From the NCBI RefSeq assembly GCF_945859685.1, contig NC_079147.1, positions 149,878,645 to 149,942,644 of the forward strand: a stretch of DNA of 64,000 bases, given 5' to 3'. Below the pieces are notes generated by a model, which was not told where the DNA came from, made no database searches, and saw nothing but the letters and a program-made list of their open reading frames with translations. Each line of letters starts with the position of its first letter. Position 1 is the stretch's first letter. Source of the stretch: Eupeodes corollae (taxonomy: Eukaryota > Arthropoda > Insecta > Diptera > Syrphidae). This document shows positions 45,330 through 56,548 of this stretch, one piece after another. Position numbers and translations under genes: made by a program.

Positions 45330-46320
45330 GAGCTGTCGACTTTCTACGCAGATGTTTTAACGTCGATTATTTTGGCGCAAGTGTGAATGACGAGGAAATT
45401 CCGAGGAATATTAGTCACGAGGCAGTTAAGATCATAAAAGCCGGTTATATACATCTTCGTAAGTGGAACTCCAACGGTTTGTTAGTGCGAAATAGTCATC
45501 CATCGGAAATACCTCCCCCAGAAATGCAGAAAGTCCTAGGTCTCCGTTGGTTTGTTGTTGCTGATGAAATATCGGTGGATTTGAACGCAGTTGAAGTTCT
45601 TCTCAAGTCAAACGGTTTAAATGGGACGAAACGCAATGTACTGAAGGTAATGTCCAAAATATATGATCCCTATGGCTTATTAGGTCCCTGGGTAGTTCGT
45701 TTAAAGATCCTCTTTCAATCGATTTGGAGACAGCTGGGATGAACAGCTGCCATCAGAACTTGATAAAATCTGAACTGAATCCTATGCGGATGTGAGTGAG
45801 ATAAGTCAACTGATGATTCCACGATGCGTTCTCAACGAAGAAGGTTCTCCACAGATCCATATCTTTGCCGATTCCAGTCAGCATGCCTTTGGAGCTGTGA
45901 CCTTCTTGCGAATCGCAGAAAATCATGGAAACATAACACCTAGTTTCCTTTGCGCTAAGAATCGAATAGCCCCTATCAAGAACAAAAGATCGTGATGAGT
46001 TAACTATGCCGATAAAAGAGCTTACCGCTGCTTTAGTTGCTGCAAGATTGCTTGGGTATCTACGTTTGAATTTGCAGATTAAATTTGATGAATAGTTTTT
46101 GTGGATGGACTCCAAAATCGGTTTATTTTTGATGTTGGGGAAATAGAAGCGTTGGAAGCCATACGTTGAGAACAGAGTCTGAGAAATTCTAACGCTAACT
46201 AAAAAAAACCAGGTTCTCAGAACCCCGCAGACCTATTGACTAAAAGAATTAACGCGCTGTCTCTAATCCAATCTTCTGAATGGCTTTTTGGACCAGATTG
46301 GCTACGTAAAGAAGCAACTT
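45330..46320 (+). pseudogene. BEL/Pao RT end and RNase H region, broken
   Basis: VDYFGAS at about 45362 sits where the family's YVDD block is expected. 45383-45742 reads EAVKIIKAGYIHLRKWNSNGLLV and QKVLGLRWFVVADEISV, then RNVLKVMSKIYDPYGLLGPWVVRLKILFQSIWRQLG, all characteristic of Pao. 45792-45995 has MIPRCVLNEEGSPQIHIFADSSQHAFGAVTFL, the RNase H start (FADSS). NPADLLTKRINALSLIQSSEWLFGPDWL (about 46217-46300) is the RNase H to integrase boundary motif. Confidence 0.75.
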
Positions 46321-46329
46321 TTTGGCCAA

Positions 46330-46660
46330 CTGTAAATTAATACAAACATAATACACTGCAAGCGCTTTCTTTGTTTGTTGCGGGTGAAGAGGAGAAAGAG
46401 GAGTCTACAAAAATCAATAACTCTGTTATACCATGCAAGAAATTCAGTTCTTGAAAACGCCTTTTAAGAACTACGTCTTATTGCTTCGGTGCTATTGACT
46501 GCTTCAAGAAAAAAACAACGCTATGATAAGTATGCTTCATATGAAGATGTCCCATTCCTAACTGCAAGTGAGATGGATAGAGCTGCAAATTATTGGATTA
46601 GCGAAGCACAGGGGCTGCATTTCAATTCTGAAATTGAATCACTTACGCAAAATTAAAGTA
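46330..46660 (+). pseudogene. BEL/Pao pre-integrase segment, truncated
   Basis: Reads DVPFLTASEMDRAANYWISEAQGLHFNSEIESL at about 46547-46648, the helical block before the integrase zinc-binding domain. The integrase itself is missing; RTE-1 sequence resumes 50 bp later. Confidence 0.68.
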
Positions 46661-47230
46661 TACCTTTGATCTCTTAATTATTAATGTTTAGTCCTGTTCT
46701 AGATCAAAAAAGTGCCATCGTCAACAACCTGATAGGTCCCAATCAGTGTGGTTTTAGACCAGGAAAGTCACCACTCGATCAAATATAAAAATTTTGGTAG
46801 ATCCTGGTAAAGACCCAAAAAAATCAAATAGACACCCACGATCTTTTCATCGATTTCAAAGCCGCATATGACAAGGTCTACATGTGTGCTCTATATAGGG
46901 TCATGTCTAGTTTTGGCATCCCTTCCAAACTCATCCGTTTCTGCAGGATTAACGTGGGGAATTCGCGATGCTCCTTAAAGGTTGGAAACAGCTTAACAAA
47001 ACCTTTCGATGTCAAAACAGGTTTTCGACCAAACTGCCGATATATAAGACCCCCATCATTCCCGTCCTGCAATACGGTGCAGAGTCATGGACTATGACAA
47101 AAGCTGATAGAAGCACGTTAGTTCGTGTATAGAGGAAAGTTCTTCGCGTGATCTGCCCAGTGTCGTAAACTTATCAGAAGGATAAAAGTCTAACGACTGA
47201 AATGGCTTGTAGAGCGCATAGAAGCCAATT

Positions 47231-49360
47231 TTGGAAAAAAACCCACATTCAAAAAGCCCAAAACGTTAAGTTTGAGCTAAATGAAACTTAAATTAAGCTG
47301 AAGAGTTTAAGAAATTTGAAAAAGAGTCACTTCAAGACATCAAAAAATCATGTGCTTCGAATCATGTAAACATTATATTACTCCACACGTCGATCTCTTA
47401 TTTCAGAAAGATTTAGTTAACAATATTTTGGAATTACCATAAAGGTTTTTTTTTGAAAAGTCTGTTTCTTTTCATAAGATCAGAAAAACAAACCGATTTC
47501 TTAAAGATTAACTTAAAATAACCTATGCATGAAGTCATTGTTTATGCTACAAAACTCTATTAACTACATGGTCTAGGGAGGGGTAATGAACCCCATACGA
47601 CCTTCCTCCTTAGATCTGCCATTGCTTCCGATAAGGTGATTAGATAAACTTTAACGTCAACTTGTATATTGAAAAACCCTTAACTTCTGATAGCTAGATT
47701 AAATTTTATTTGATATTTTTTGTCTTGCTAACTATCACTCAGTCGTCACATAAAACTAAATTACCAACATTTAAACTTTTGGCTTCTGGATAAAGTATTA
47801 TTTTACGAGATTAAAAAACGTTTTGATGTGTTTAATGTTAAACGAGTGTGTTATGGTTATAGTGTATTGTAAGTCAATGTCATTTAACTGTCATTGAAAC
47901 TTGAACGTATAAATACCTTTAAGCTTTACATTTTTTTTGTTCTTCTTCAAAATTCTTACTAACGAATGGATCAATGATTTTTCTGCGCGTTTAATTCATT
48001 TAAATAATTAAACCGTACCTCCTCAAATGTCAGCTACCAAAAAAACCATAAAAAAAAGATATCTCAATTGAATGATATTGATGGAGATGACGACGCAAAA
48101 CAACCTCATTGAAATATTAAACCTCTGTAATATGTTTCCAATTTGACAATATCTAATTTGTTGAAAAAAGAGCTCTTTTAATCTTTGAATTTTCTTACGA
48201 AAATCCTCAATTTTTATTAACAACATCAAGACTATATTTGCAATGTTCTTATGCCCGCAAACCATTATCTAAAATGTTTTTTCCAACTCTAAATAAGATG
48301 CAAGAATTCCGTCAAATTGGAAACAAAACCTTTATCCCACCCCTGTTGATGTGTAGGATATAAATCGATTCAACGATACTCTACTCACCCGATTGGGATT
48401 GGGATTGGGATTGGGATTGGGATATCCTTTTTCAGCTAAACAAGAGAATACTCTTGAATGAAAAATTTGTTTTTGTTTACATTCATAGCACGTTTTGGCG
48501 ACGGAGTGGCGCATTTTAATACTTAGAAACAAACTGAATAACGAGAAGCAAGGACAAAAATCACACAAGCTGAAAATGGAGCAAATATAAAAGACAAAGG
48601 AGATAGATTTTTTTTTTCATTTAAATATATATGTATATGTACCATCCCAACGTACATCAGGGCCATCGTTGAATCTTGAGCTTTTTTTTTTAGGTACATA
48701 CTTTATACGTTTGATAACTCTTTTTTTGCTGAAGTTGCGATTTTATATATGCTTATTGTCGTCGACAGTGATGTCTGTGGGGTGGGAGGGATGAGAAAGT
48801 TATCATGTTTGCCATCCCATCCTATCTGGATACAAAGTGATGGTGACACTCGAAGCTTTTAATTTTAAAACATTTTCACCGACCGACACGCACGTGACGT
48901 TAACGAGTCAGCTCCTCTACTTTGTCTCTCATACCATACTTTTTTTTTTCGTAGATAGATATAATGTTGGGAAAGCAAGGAAAGTGAGTATAATTAAATT
49001 ATATGTATTATATTAAACATAAAACTTTGAGATGTTTATTTTATTGGTAATTTCATTAAAAAAGTTTATGAATATCCGTTAATCGTTATAGGCACACATT
49101 CACATAACTAATAATATTTTATTTGGTATTAAAGTCTAACAATAAAAATGAAACACACATGTGTGGATATGCATATTTATTTTGAAATAAAATTTTGATT
49201 GTTGTGAGATAAAGATTATTTTCTTTTGTTCAACATTAGAAGTATGAACAGATACAAATAAATACGAATTGAGATACTTTATAATTTAGAACTTTAAAAA
49301 TTCTTTAATATTAAATTTTTTTGTTATGATAACATTTCAGGGAAGAAGTACACAGATAAA
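47231..49360. other. AT-rich DNA with one simple repeat, no gene seen
   Basis: About 2.1 kb. It holds the GATTGG minisatellite (listed) and otherwise nothing recognised. Confidence 0.55.
48391..48422. repeat. Simple repeat (GATTGG)5
   Basis: Five exact tandem copies of a 6-bp unit plus a partial one. It is flanked by ordinary AT-rich DNA. Confidence 0.9.
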
Positions 49361-49365
49361 ATATA

Positions 49366-49805
49366 GGGTTTTTCAACAGGGACGCTACAAAAATAGAGCG
49401 ACAGGAACAGAATACGACGCCATATTTCTTGCCGCTTTTTTGGCATTTCTCATCAGTAAGGTTTGTTATTTCATGATGGAAAGATATACAAGCCAATAGT
49501 TAGTCGAAATTATTTAAATTTACTTCCGAAACGTTAAGAGCGCTACTCAAAATCACAGATCAGACTAAAAGTGTCTCTGACGTCGTTGTGGCGAATTTTG
49601 CTAAAAGATCTTGGCCGACATCCTTACAAAATTAAATTGACACAAGAAATTAAGCCGCTTGACCAACAGGACCGTAGTATGTTCGTTAATCGGGCTAAAC
49701 AACAACTTGACAACGATTCGGAATTTCGTCGAAAAATCATCTTCAGCGATGTGGCTCATTTCTGGCATAATGGCTTCGTCAATAAAAAAAATATGCCGTA
49801 TCGGT
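49366..49805 (+). pseudogene. Mariner-type transposase remnant (rosa-like), internally deleted
   Basis: A cut-and-paste DNA transposon remnant. ATG at 49473/49476 opens MMERYTSQ followed by a stop, then a large deletion removes most of the N-terminal domain. 49571-49805 reads MSLTSLWRILLKDLGRHPYKIKLTQEIKPLDQQDR, then RKIIFSDVAHFWHNGFVNKKN. The first catalytic Asp (SDVAHF; family SDEAHF) is kept. It resembles the transposase at 61.5 kb in order and motif but is a different subfamily. TAGGGTTTTTCAAC at about 49364 could be the terminal repeat. A SINE fragment begins where it ends. Confidence 0.65.
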
Positions 49806-49946
49806 CTGACAGCAATCAAGAATAACTCTTGGAGAATTTGTCAATTCCTCGCAAGAGGCAATACTCGTGAAAAAAAAAAACTTTAGATGGCATAGGCAGG
49901 GATCGAACCCAAGACCTCTGGCATGACAGTCCAATGCACCTTTTTT
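49806..49946 (-). mobile_element. SINE fragment with tRNA-like head
   Basis: On the minus strand it matches the SINE from the GGACTGTCATGCCAGAGGTC region through the B box GGTTCGATCCC (at about 49895) to the GAATTGACAAATTCTCCAAG block. It is more diverged than copies 1 and 2, and its B box is closer to the polymerase III consensus GGTTCGANNCC. The first ~25 bases with the A box and all of the 3' end are missing. Confidence 0.8.
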
Positions 49947-50384
49947 TTAAATTAATTTGTATTAATTCATTTTTAAACCTTTCTTCAAGCTAGACAAAAA
50001 TTCATAAAACTAGCCTACTTATCAATAACTTACAACTAACTTAATGGTGCCATACGGACACTCTAAGTTAAACAATAATATTTAATACTAATGCCTTTCG
50101 GCCCTAAAATCTATTTTAACTTCAATTCAATTTTATTTATTTTTGTGTCCATTAGATAATTTAAAAAACTAATATCAATACCCTTTTTATATTTACTTAA
50201 AAACTATACAATAAGGTCCTTAAATAAAACTTAATGCTAACTTAAACTACCTATTCTACCTGTAAACTATTTAAAACTAAAACACCCACAGCAGCATATT
50301 TAGCTATCTTACATTTTTGTTTTTCATATTTTGTTCTTTTTTTTTTATTTTTTCCATGTTTTTTTATTATTTTGTATTTTGTAT
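49947..50384. other. AT-rich DNA, no gene seen
   Basis: About 440 bp containing poly(T)/poly(A) runs. The last ~50 bp may be the A-rich tail of LINE-G copy 2 read on the minus strand. Confidence 0.5.
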
Positions 50385-52085
50385 TTTTTTTTTGTGTGCC
50401 AATATGCCTATTCTACTTAAAACTAAACCCTAAAACTGTAAAACAAGTATGTAAGCCGGCCAAGGCTTAAAACCCCATCCCGACTGCCCACTATCAAGTG
50501 CCGATTGATGCCACCAAAACTGGTACTCCTGCTTCACCCTATCAGTTCGGTCCCGTTCGGACACAGCCCTACTGAACCGAAAGAGCTCTGCTCCGCCTTG
50601 TGCCATGACATCCCGATTGTACAGGAGTCGCCTATCCACGGTTCGTCGTCTGACGTGGTAGATTAATGGAACTGACAATCTATCCTGTATCAGACCGCAT
50701 CTGTCTAAAAAGAGGAATGCTTCTGGTGGAACGAAGCCGCTCAAGAGTGCACTTTCAAAATACTCGTCGTTCGGATAGAACGTACCGAAAATTAAATTGT
50801 TGGTCGAAGACATAGCTCTTTCAATAAGACCTCGAACGAGTTTTATCAAGGAATTGTCAATTCTGTTGATTCGAGCCCTCTTGTATAGGACTTCATTGGA
50901 AAAGTAATGCACATAAGAAGATTTGGCTGTTCAATATAAGACAAAAAGGCGTCTTAAACACTGCCGCTCGAACACCCGAAACTTCTCCATCTGGGAAGGG
51001 GCAACGTTAAACCACACAGGACAACCATAAACGATCATCGGCCATATGAGGGCCATGTAGCAAATTACCTTCACTCTGGGGTCAAGCCGACTGCTAAAAA
51101 ACAGCCGTTTCGTCAGAGCGAAGGCTCCTCTGGCCCTGGTCAGAGCAGCATTTATATGCCCGTCGAAATATAAATACGGATCTAACCAGATATCGAGGTA
51201 CTTCACTACACTTTTGCTCGCTAATGGCTGACCATGAAGATCAACGATGACCATCTTGCGCCAATTCTTGCACGTATCCCTCGTGGCCTAAGCCAACGGA
51301 GTCCGGAACAGAATTGTCTCCGACTTCTGGACATTTATTTTCAGTTTCCAGTCGTCGCAATATCGCTGAATCTTGTCGAAATCACGCTGCAAGAGAATTC
51401 TAATAACCTCAACCTTTCGGGCCGTTCTGTACGCAATTAGATCGTCGGCGTACGCAATTGCCTTTGTAAGACTACCTATCAGATCGCTGGTGTAAATGCT
51501 AAAGAGAATCGGTGAATTCACCGCTCCCTGTTGAAGACCATTTTTAATTGAGAATGTTGTGGTAGAAGTTACATTGCCACTTTTGACAACAAACTTTCTA
51601 CCGTTTAGCATATCATAAAATATATACAACAATGGCTTGCTTATGTCAAGCCTGCTCAGTTTTAGGTAAAGACCCTCTAACCATACGGTGTCAAAGGCCT
51701 TTTCCAAATCAACCAGAACAGCACCAGTGCATTGTTGTTTTGATTTATTCCATTGGATATCAGAAACGAGTTTAGGCGCAGCATGAATTGTGTCATGACG
51801 CGCCTTGAACTCAAACTGTTTATCCGGAATTATTTTTTTGCCCGCAGCCCACTTAGTCAGAGCCTTATTTATGATCTTTTCGAAAACTTTGCTGATGCTC
51901 GGAAGAAGACCTATCGACCGAAGATTTGACGGGTTGGAGTTGTCCTTTCCCTTTTTCGGGAGAGGATGAACCACAGCAGTCTCCCAATGCACTGGATAAT
52001 ATGCATTATTCAGTGCATTGTTGAAGAGTGTGGTGTAAATGTCGATTGCCTCCATCGGTAAATGTCTTAGTACATCGTTCGCCCA
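50385..52085 (-). mobile_element. LINE-G copy 2
   Basis: Same family as 0.5-3.1 kb but better preserved from the RT to the 3' end. It is 5' truncated near 52085, inside the segment before the first RT block. The 3' end shares the GGGTTTAGTTTTAAGTAGAA region (inverted here, about 50415-50440) with copy 1 and ends in an A-rich tail. It retains the ~330-bp segment deleted in copy 1 (50931-51254). Confidence 0.82.
50430..51254 (-). pseudogene. LINE-G C-terminal region, copy 2
   Basis: Two open stretches. 50931-51254: MVIVDLHGQPLASKSVVKYLDIWLDPYLYFDGHINAALTRARGAFALTKRLFF, then VICYMALIWPMIVYGCPVWF and FRVFERQCLRRLF, a typical thumb region. 50430-50912: NEVLYKRARINRIDNSLIKLVRGLIERAMSSTNNLIFGTFYPNDEYFESALLSGFVPPEAFLFLDRCGLIQDRLSVPLIYHV, the C-terminus also seen in copy 1. 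A frame change lies between 50912 and 50931. No RNase H domain is seen. Confidence 0.78.
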
Positions 52086-52106
52086 AAACTCAAGCAAAAT
52101 TCTCAT
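51288..52106 (-). pseudogene. LINE-G reverse transcriptase, long open stretch (272 codons)
   Basis: From the right: DVLRHLPMEAIDIYTTLFNNALNNAYYPVHWETAVVHPLPKKGKDNSNPSNLRSIGLLPSISKVFEKI (residues 11-78), ALTKWAAGKKIIPDKQFEFKARHDT, VLVDLEKAFDTVWLEGLYLKL (catalytic Asp), KNGLQQGAVNSPILFSIYTSDLI, AIAYADDLIAYR (catalytic YADD), and CDDWKLKINVQKSETILFRTPLA. The reading frame is open through all RT blocks. N-terminal residues (about 1-9) lie beyond the point of homology with copy 1. The chain breaks at 51288 and continues in other frames, so it is a partial enzyme with intact RT residues. Confidence 0.8.
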
Positions 52107-52139
52107 ATTTGAGCTCGAGCCCCAATAACTTACTTAAGT

Positions 52140-52570
52140 CTTTTTGACAGAATTGAAAAGAAAACTCTAAAAATTTTTAGGATAACGTTCTCTTCCTGAG
52201 ACATTTGTTTCCCTTGTACACCACCAAAATGTCTATTATTTTTGGATCGCTATTTTTATAAACAATGTTCCAGTAAAATAGCCTGTTGCGTTCCTCCCCT
52301 TAAACAATTAAATCGTAATACCCGTACTTCTCGAAATGGCCATCAGTTTTCCTTTCAGACCAACTTCGGACGTATTGTCAAGCAAAGTGATTTTTTCTTT
52401 AGCCGTACTACACGAATGTGTTACCATCCTCAATATTTCCGACTCATTACAAAGACATTCAAAACTAATGTGTATCGGCATCTCTTATCTTCCCGTCATC
52501 TCTTGATGGCATACTCTGTCAATCACTACTTTAAATTTAAAAAAAAATTACTTGTCCCAAAAAAATAATA
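52140..52570 (+). pseudogene. LINE-F C-terminal fragment
   Basis: In the frame 52242-52568 it reads CCVPPLKQLNRNTRTSRNGHQFSFQTNFGRIVKQSDFFFSRTTRM, then TFKTNVYRHLL, the same C-terminal block as LINE-F at 36.0 and 60.3 kb. 52140-52240 gives the preceding part in mixed frames. The RT and 3' tail are absent. Confidence 0.75.
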
Positions 52571-54109
52571 ATTGAATATTTTAATCGTTCACGAAATGGG
52601 AACCCCAAGGAGTCGTTCCAGAGAAAGGTCTTGCGGAGAATTGTTTGCCCCTTATGCGAATAAGAATAATTATGGAGACGCTACAATCATAGTGTGCTAA
52701 CTCGAAGCTGATATTGTGATAAAAATCAAGCTCAGTAGACTCTGGTAGGCTGAGTACCTATAGTATAAGCGAAGAGAAGCAATTGTATGAGGCTAGGACA
52801 CGATCCCGGCTGTAAGAAGAAAATTCTAATCCACCTAATTTGATTGTTCTGTAAACAAGCAGGTCCTTTTTGTTTTTTTTTTCACACTAAAGTCCTTGTG
52901 AAAACAATATTTCTCCTAAAATGTTTGCTTTAGATAACAAACCAAATCCATACGATCCTTCTGTGTATTTTATTTTTAATGAAGTTCCTATAGTAGGAAT
53001 TAGTGGAGTTGCAAAAATATGTTCTGTTTTAGTGTAATATTCAACACCCACCACTGTTTAACCTTCAGGGCGTGTGTTCTTTGTACTCGTAGCATACCTA
53101 TATACACCATAAACTTTAGTATACAAGAATGCATTTACTAATTACAAAACCAATCCCAACAAAAAATGAATGAAAGAACAAAAACGTTCAATTTACTCCT
53201 GAATTTGATGTGAACAAAGGCTTTGAGTTGAAACTCAAAAGCTATGAAGGTATCTACATTCTACATACAAACAAAAAAAGTTCGATCCATCAAAAAAAAT
53301 TCTTCAAAAGTATAAATGATGGTTTTCCAGATAAACATGGAAAAAGTGGTAGGTAAGGTAAGGTACATGGATACTTTAAACGAACACAGTTGTGGGCTTT
53401 GCATATTAGAAGAGATACAATTATTTCGAATATGTTTGAAAAAAGATTTCGACACACAAAAATGAATAAAAATTTAATTGAAATCTGTTAAATTCCAAAA
53501 AGGAAAAAAAAAATAGTTTGACTTCAATTTCACACGTTTGAGCTATGAAACACGTGAGTTAAAATCAAAAAGAAAACATTTATAGAAGTTGTTTAATTAA
53601 ACTAAAAATGTATGTATGTATGTACGTGTGTAGTGTATGCATGTAAATGATTAAATGAATATAAAAACAATGTACTGTTAACCGATTTTCGGTGCGGTAA
53701 GGGCAGGTAGTTTAAAAGTGATTCCTTAAATGGGACAACAGTGTTAGAAGTTGAAAGTTGGAAAAGACAATAGGTACTTTGAATCTCAGGAGAAGTACAA
53801 AATATCTTTGGTAATAAGGTATGGATTTTAATCGACAGTGAATCTTCTTAAGCAGTAGCTGAAGTAATTTACAATAAAGAACGTCAACTTTTTAAGGTTT
53901 CTAGGTACTTTCACTAATAGGCAGTTCTGCGCTTAAATGTACTATGTGTACATAAGCATAAAGAAAGGGAAGGTTGTTTGATTAACACCCTGGGGTATGA
54001 CATGCAATTCGGATAGGTTTATTCGTATTTATTTAATTTCATTATTTTTTAAAAAAATTATGCAGTGGGGGAAAGATACAAGGTCAACATAATTAATTTA
54101 TAAATTTTA
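52571..54109. other. AT-rich DNA, no gene seen
   Basis: About 1.5 kb. A short TATG/TGTA repeat is at about 53607-53625. Nothing else was recognised. Confidence 0.55.
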
Positions 54110-54880
54110 ATTTTTAACTAAAAATAAACAAGAATATTTTATATAAGATGAAATATTTTAATTTCAAAGTCTGTTTTTGTTAACAATATTTTGTGTCGAA
54201 AACTAATTCTTACCAATTTAAGTACCATTTTTTGAAAGTTTGTATTTCTCTTATAAACATATTATATGCAGATTTTATTTTTCTAATACAATTTTGAAAA
54301 AAAAATTCCATTATGTAGAAGTCAAATTTTTTATTTACTTACAAGATATCGAGAATCGAAACTCAATGTTTACCAATTTGCGTACTATTTTTTGAAGATT
54401 TTAATTTTAATGAAAAAAAAATCGATGTGTGATTTTTATACAAATGTCATAATGTCATATATCAGAATGTAGAAAACAATATTTTCTATATGATGAAATT
54501 AGTTTGAATCCATTAGCCTTAATTTTTGAAAAAACAAAAAAATATTTTGAGTGGAAGATATATTTTTTATGTGATGAAATTAGTTTGAAGCCTCTTTATT
54601 TTTAAAAGATATTTTAAACGAAAATAATTTTTTTTTTTCAACTTTTGGTGTAATATTTTTTAATTTTTTTTTGTTTGTAAAAAAAACTGTATTTTTTTAT
54701 AATTTTGCTTGATGCCAAAAATGTTATTCTTCTTTGATTAAAATTATTTTGTTTTTTTTTTCTTAAAATATTGATGGTGACATTTTTTGTTGGTCCTGTA
54801 TTTATATACAAAAAAAAACAGTTAATTGTTTTTCTTAAAATAATATTAGTTTTTTATCAGGTCACATTTTCTAAAACATA
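54110..54880 (+). repeat. Degraded AT3 copy (interior part)
   Basis: AT-rich sequence that follows the AT3 interior: GTAAAAAAAACTGT at about 54680, the ATTCTTCTTTGAT block (about 54726) and GATGGTGACA (about 54773) that parallel 19999-20090, and TATCAGGTCACATTTTC like TATCACGTTACAATC at 20160. Repeated motifs such as AACAATATTTTCTATA(TG)ATGAAATTAGTTTGAA occur. Neither the conserved 5' start nor the 3' end is present. Divergence is high. Confidence 0.55.
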
Positions 54881-55087
54881 TAAATTAAGTGTCACTGTGT
54901 TTATCTGCGATTTACTCTCAAAGTACTTAACCGATTTTAATCAAATTTGTACACTATTTTCAGTTTGGTCCAACTTGAAAGAGGATAGCAATATCATTTT
55001 ATTGTAAATTATTTGTCTATCTGTTAACTCCACACAGTTTTAAAAGATAGCAAAATCTGTTCACTGGATTGAGTAAGTATTCAATAG

Positions 55088-56548
55088 ATGGATTTACGAA
55101 GTTGCACAAACCAATCGCAGCTTAATAATATAGAACGCGCAATGATTAATGTTTTATGCAATCAGCAATCGGGTTTACACGTTGTTCACATAAATGCGCA
55201 AAGTTTATTACCAAAAATAGATGAGTTTAGATTCTTATTTGAAGGTTCGAGGGTTGACGTTGTATGTGTTTCAGAGACTTGGCTTTCAAGTAATGTTGGT
55301 GATACTGTTTGTTCCTTAAACGGTTTTCATAAGCCTTTTCGTTGTGATAGGATTGGGAGATGCGGTGGAGGGATAGCTATTTTTGTGCGCAGTGAGATAA
55401 ATTGTAAAATTTTAAGAAAAGCGGAACTAGGAAGTAGTATAGATTATGTGTTTATAGAGGTATTATGTAATGAAAACAAAATCTTGCTAGGCTCTGCATA
55501 CAGGCCTTACAACAACATTGATATTACACCTGTCTTAACAGTAATTGATGAATTATCATTTATATCACCGCTTGTTGTTGTTGTAGGTGACTTTAACTGC
55601 AACATATTAAATGATTCTTTTCTTGTCAACAATATGAGTACCTTAAATCTCTTTCCTGTTAACACTTCATCACCCACCCATTTCACTTCTCACAGTAGCA
55701 CCCTTCTTGACGTATTTTTTGTCAGTCATATTTATAAAGTTCTCAAGTTTTATCAAATATCAGTTCCTGCCTTTTCGCGTCACGACCTAATTCATTTGAC
55801 ATTTCAATGTGATCCATTGATTTCGAGCAAAACTATAAGATTTCGCGACTTCAAACGAGTGAATACGAGCCAATTAGAAGATGATTTAAAACGAATTGAA
55901 TGGTTTCGAGTTTATGAAATGCCTTTTGTCGACGATCAAGTTTTTTTCATTCAAGAGAATATAAGAAACTTATTTGAAACACACATTCCACTGATCACAA
56001 AAACGGTAGTAACAAAAAATTCTTCGTGGTTTAACACGCACATTAAAAATCTTATATATGAACGCGACCTGGCCTACAAACGTTGGAAACGTTTTCGACT
56101 AAATATTTTGTATATTGAATTTAAACGATTGAGAAACAAAGTTACAGCTGAGATACGAAATGCAAAACAAAAATATTTCGCACCAAAGTTAGATCCTTCA
56201 CAAGCGGGTAGAAACCTTTGGAAAAACTTACGTGAAATTGGCATTGGCAAACAAAAAAAGATGAGCTATGATGATGTTGACTGTGATGAGCTCAATAAAA
56301 AGTTTTTGTCGCTTCCAAACTCTGAGTTAAATGAAGAAACATCTTTTTCTTCATTTGAGAATGCGTCTTTTTCATTTCCTTGTTTTAGTTTCTCGCAGGT
56401 AACTGAAGCTGACGTCTTAGAGAGTTGCATTAATATAAAATCAAACTCTATTGGAATAGATGAAATTCATCCAGTCTTTGTTAAAGCGATACTACCCTAC
56501 ATTCTAAGATACTTAACACATCTTTACAATACAATATTAATGTCGAAT
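55088..56548 (+). pseudogene. CR1-1 ORF2, endonuclease and N-terminal RT part
   Basis: A real ATG at 55088 opens a frame of about 487 codons. Endonuclease: HVVHINAQSLLPK (residues 31-43), VCVSETWL (59-66), GRCGGGIAIFVRS (90-102), VVVVGDFNCN (163-172), and FSRHDLIHLTF (229-239). These are the standard nick-making motifs with the catalytic residues in place. A spacer with SSWFNTHIKNLIYERDLAYKRWKRF follows, then RT entry SIGIDEIHPVFVKAILPY. The frameshift near 56548 changes the frame in the FPSAWKQAKIIPIPKN block. Confidence 0.82.

Larger units (their letters stand above)
43575..46700 (+). mobile_element. BEL/Pao LTR-retrotransposon fragment without LTRs
   Basis: A degenerate BEL/Pao internal region in the order gag, zinc knuckles, protease-linker, RT, RNase H, pre-integrase. 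No LTR is seen on either side: RTE-1 sequence resumes at once at both ends. The segment stops before the integrase catalytic core. Stops and frameshifts occur throughout. It is described here only as a remnant. Boundaries are approximate to 20 bp, because the left junction (43560-43590) has no sharp mark. Confidence 0.78.
42182..47230 (+). mobile_element. RTE-1 copy 5, split by BEL/Pao fragment
   Basis: The left part (42182-43562) begins in the 5' untranslated block (ACTAAGGCACCTC, also near 9455), covers a heavily deleted endonuclease region (about 42380-43000) and the basic spacer RQANA-type block (about 43070), and ends near 43562 just before the GPYQCGF block. The right part (46705-47230) resumes at NNLIGPNQCGFRPGKS (about 46718-46765), continues with VMSSFGIPSKLIRFCRINVGNSRCSLKVG, then an internal deletion (about 47035) passes to the IPVLQYGAESWTMTKADRS block, and fades by about 47230. 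The two parts are consecutive in RTE-1. BEL/Pao sequence fills the gap of about 3.1 kb. Confidence 0.72.

Noticed and set aside
48391..48422. GATTGG array as interstitial telomere repeat
   Set aside because: Flies of the major groups do not use such repeats and five units are too few; treated as a simple repeat.
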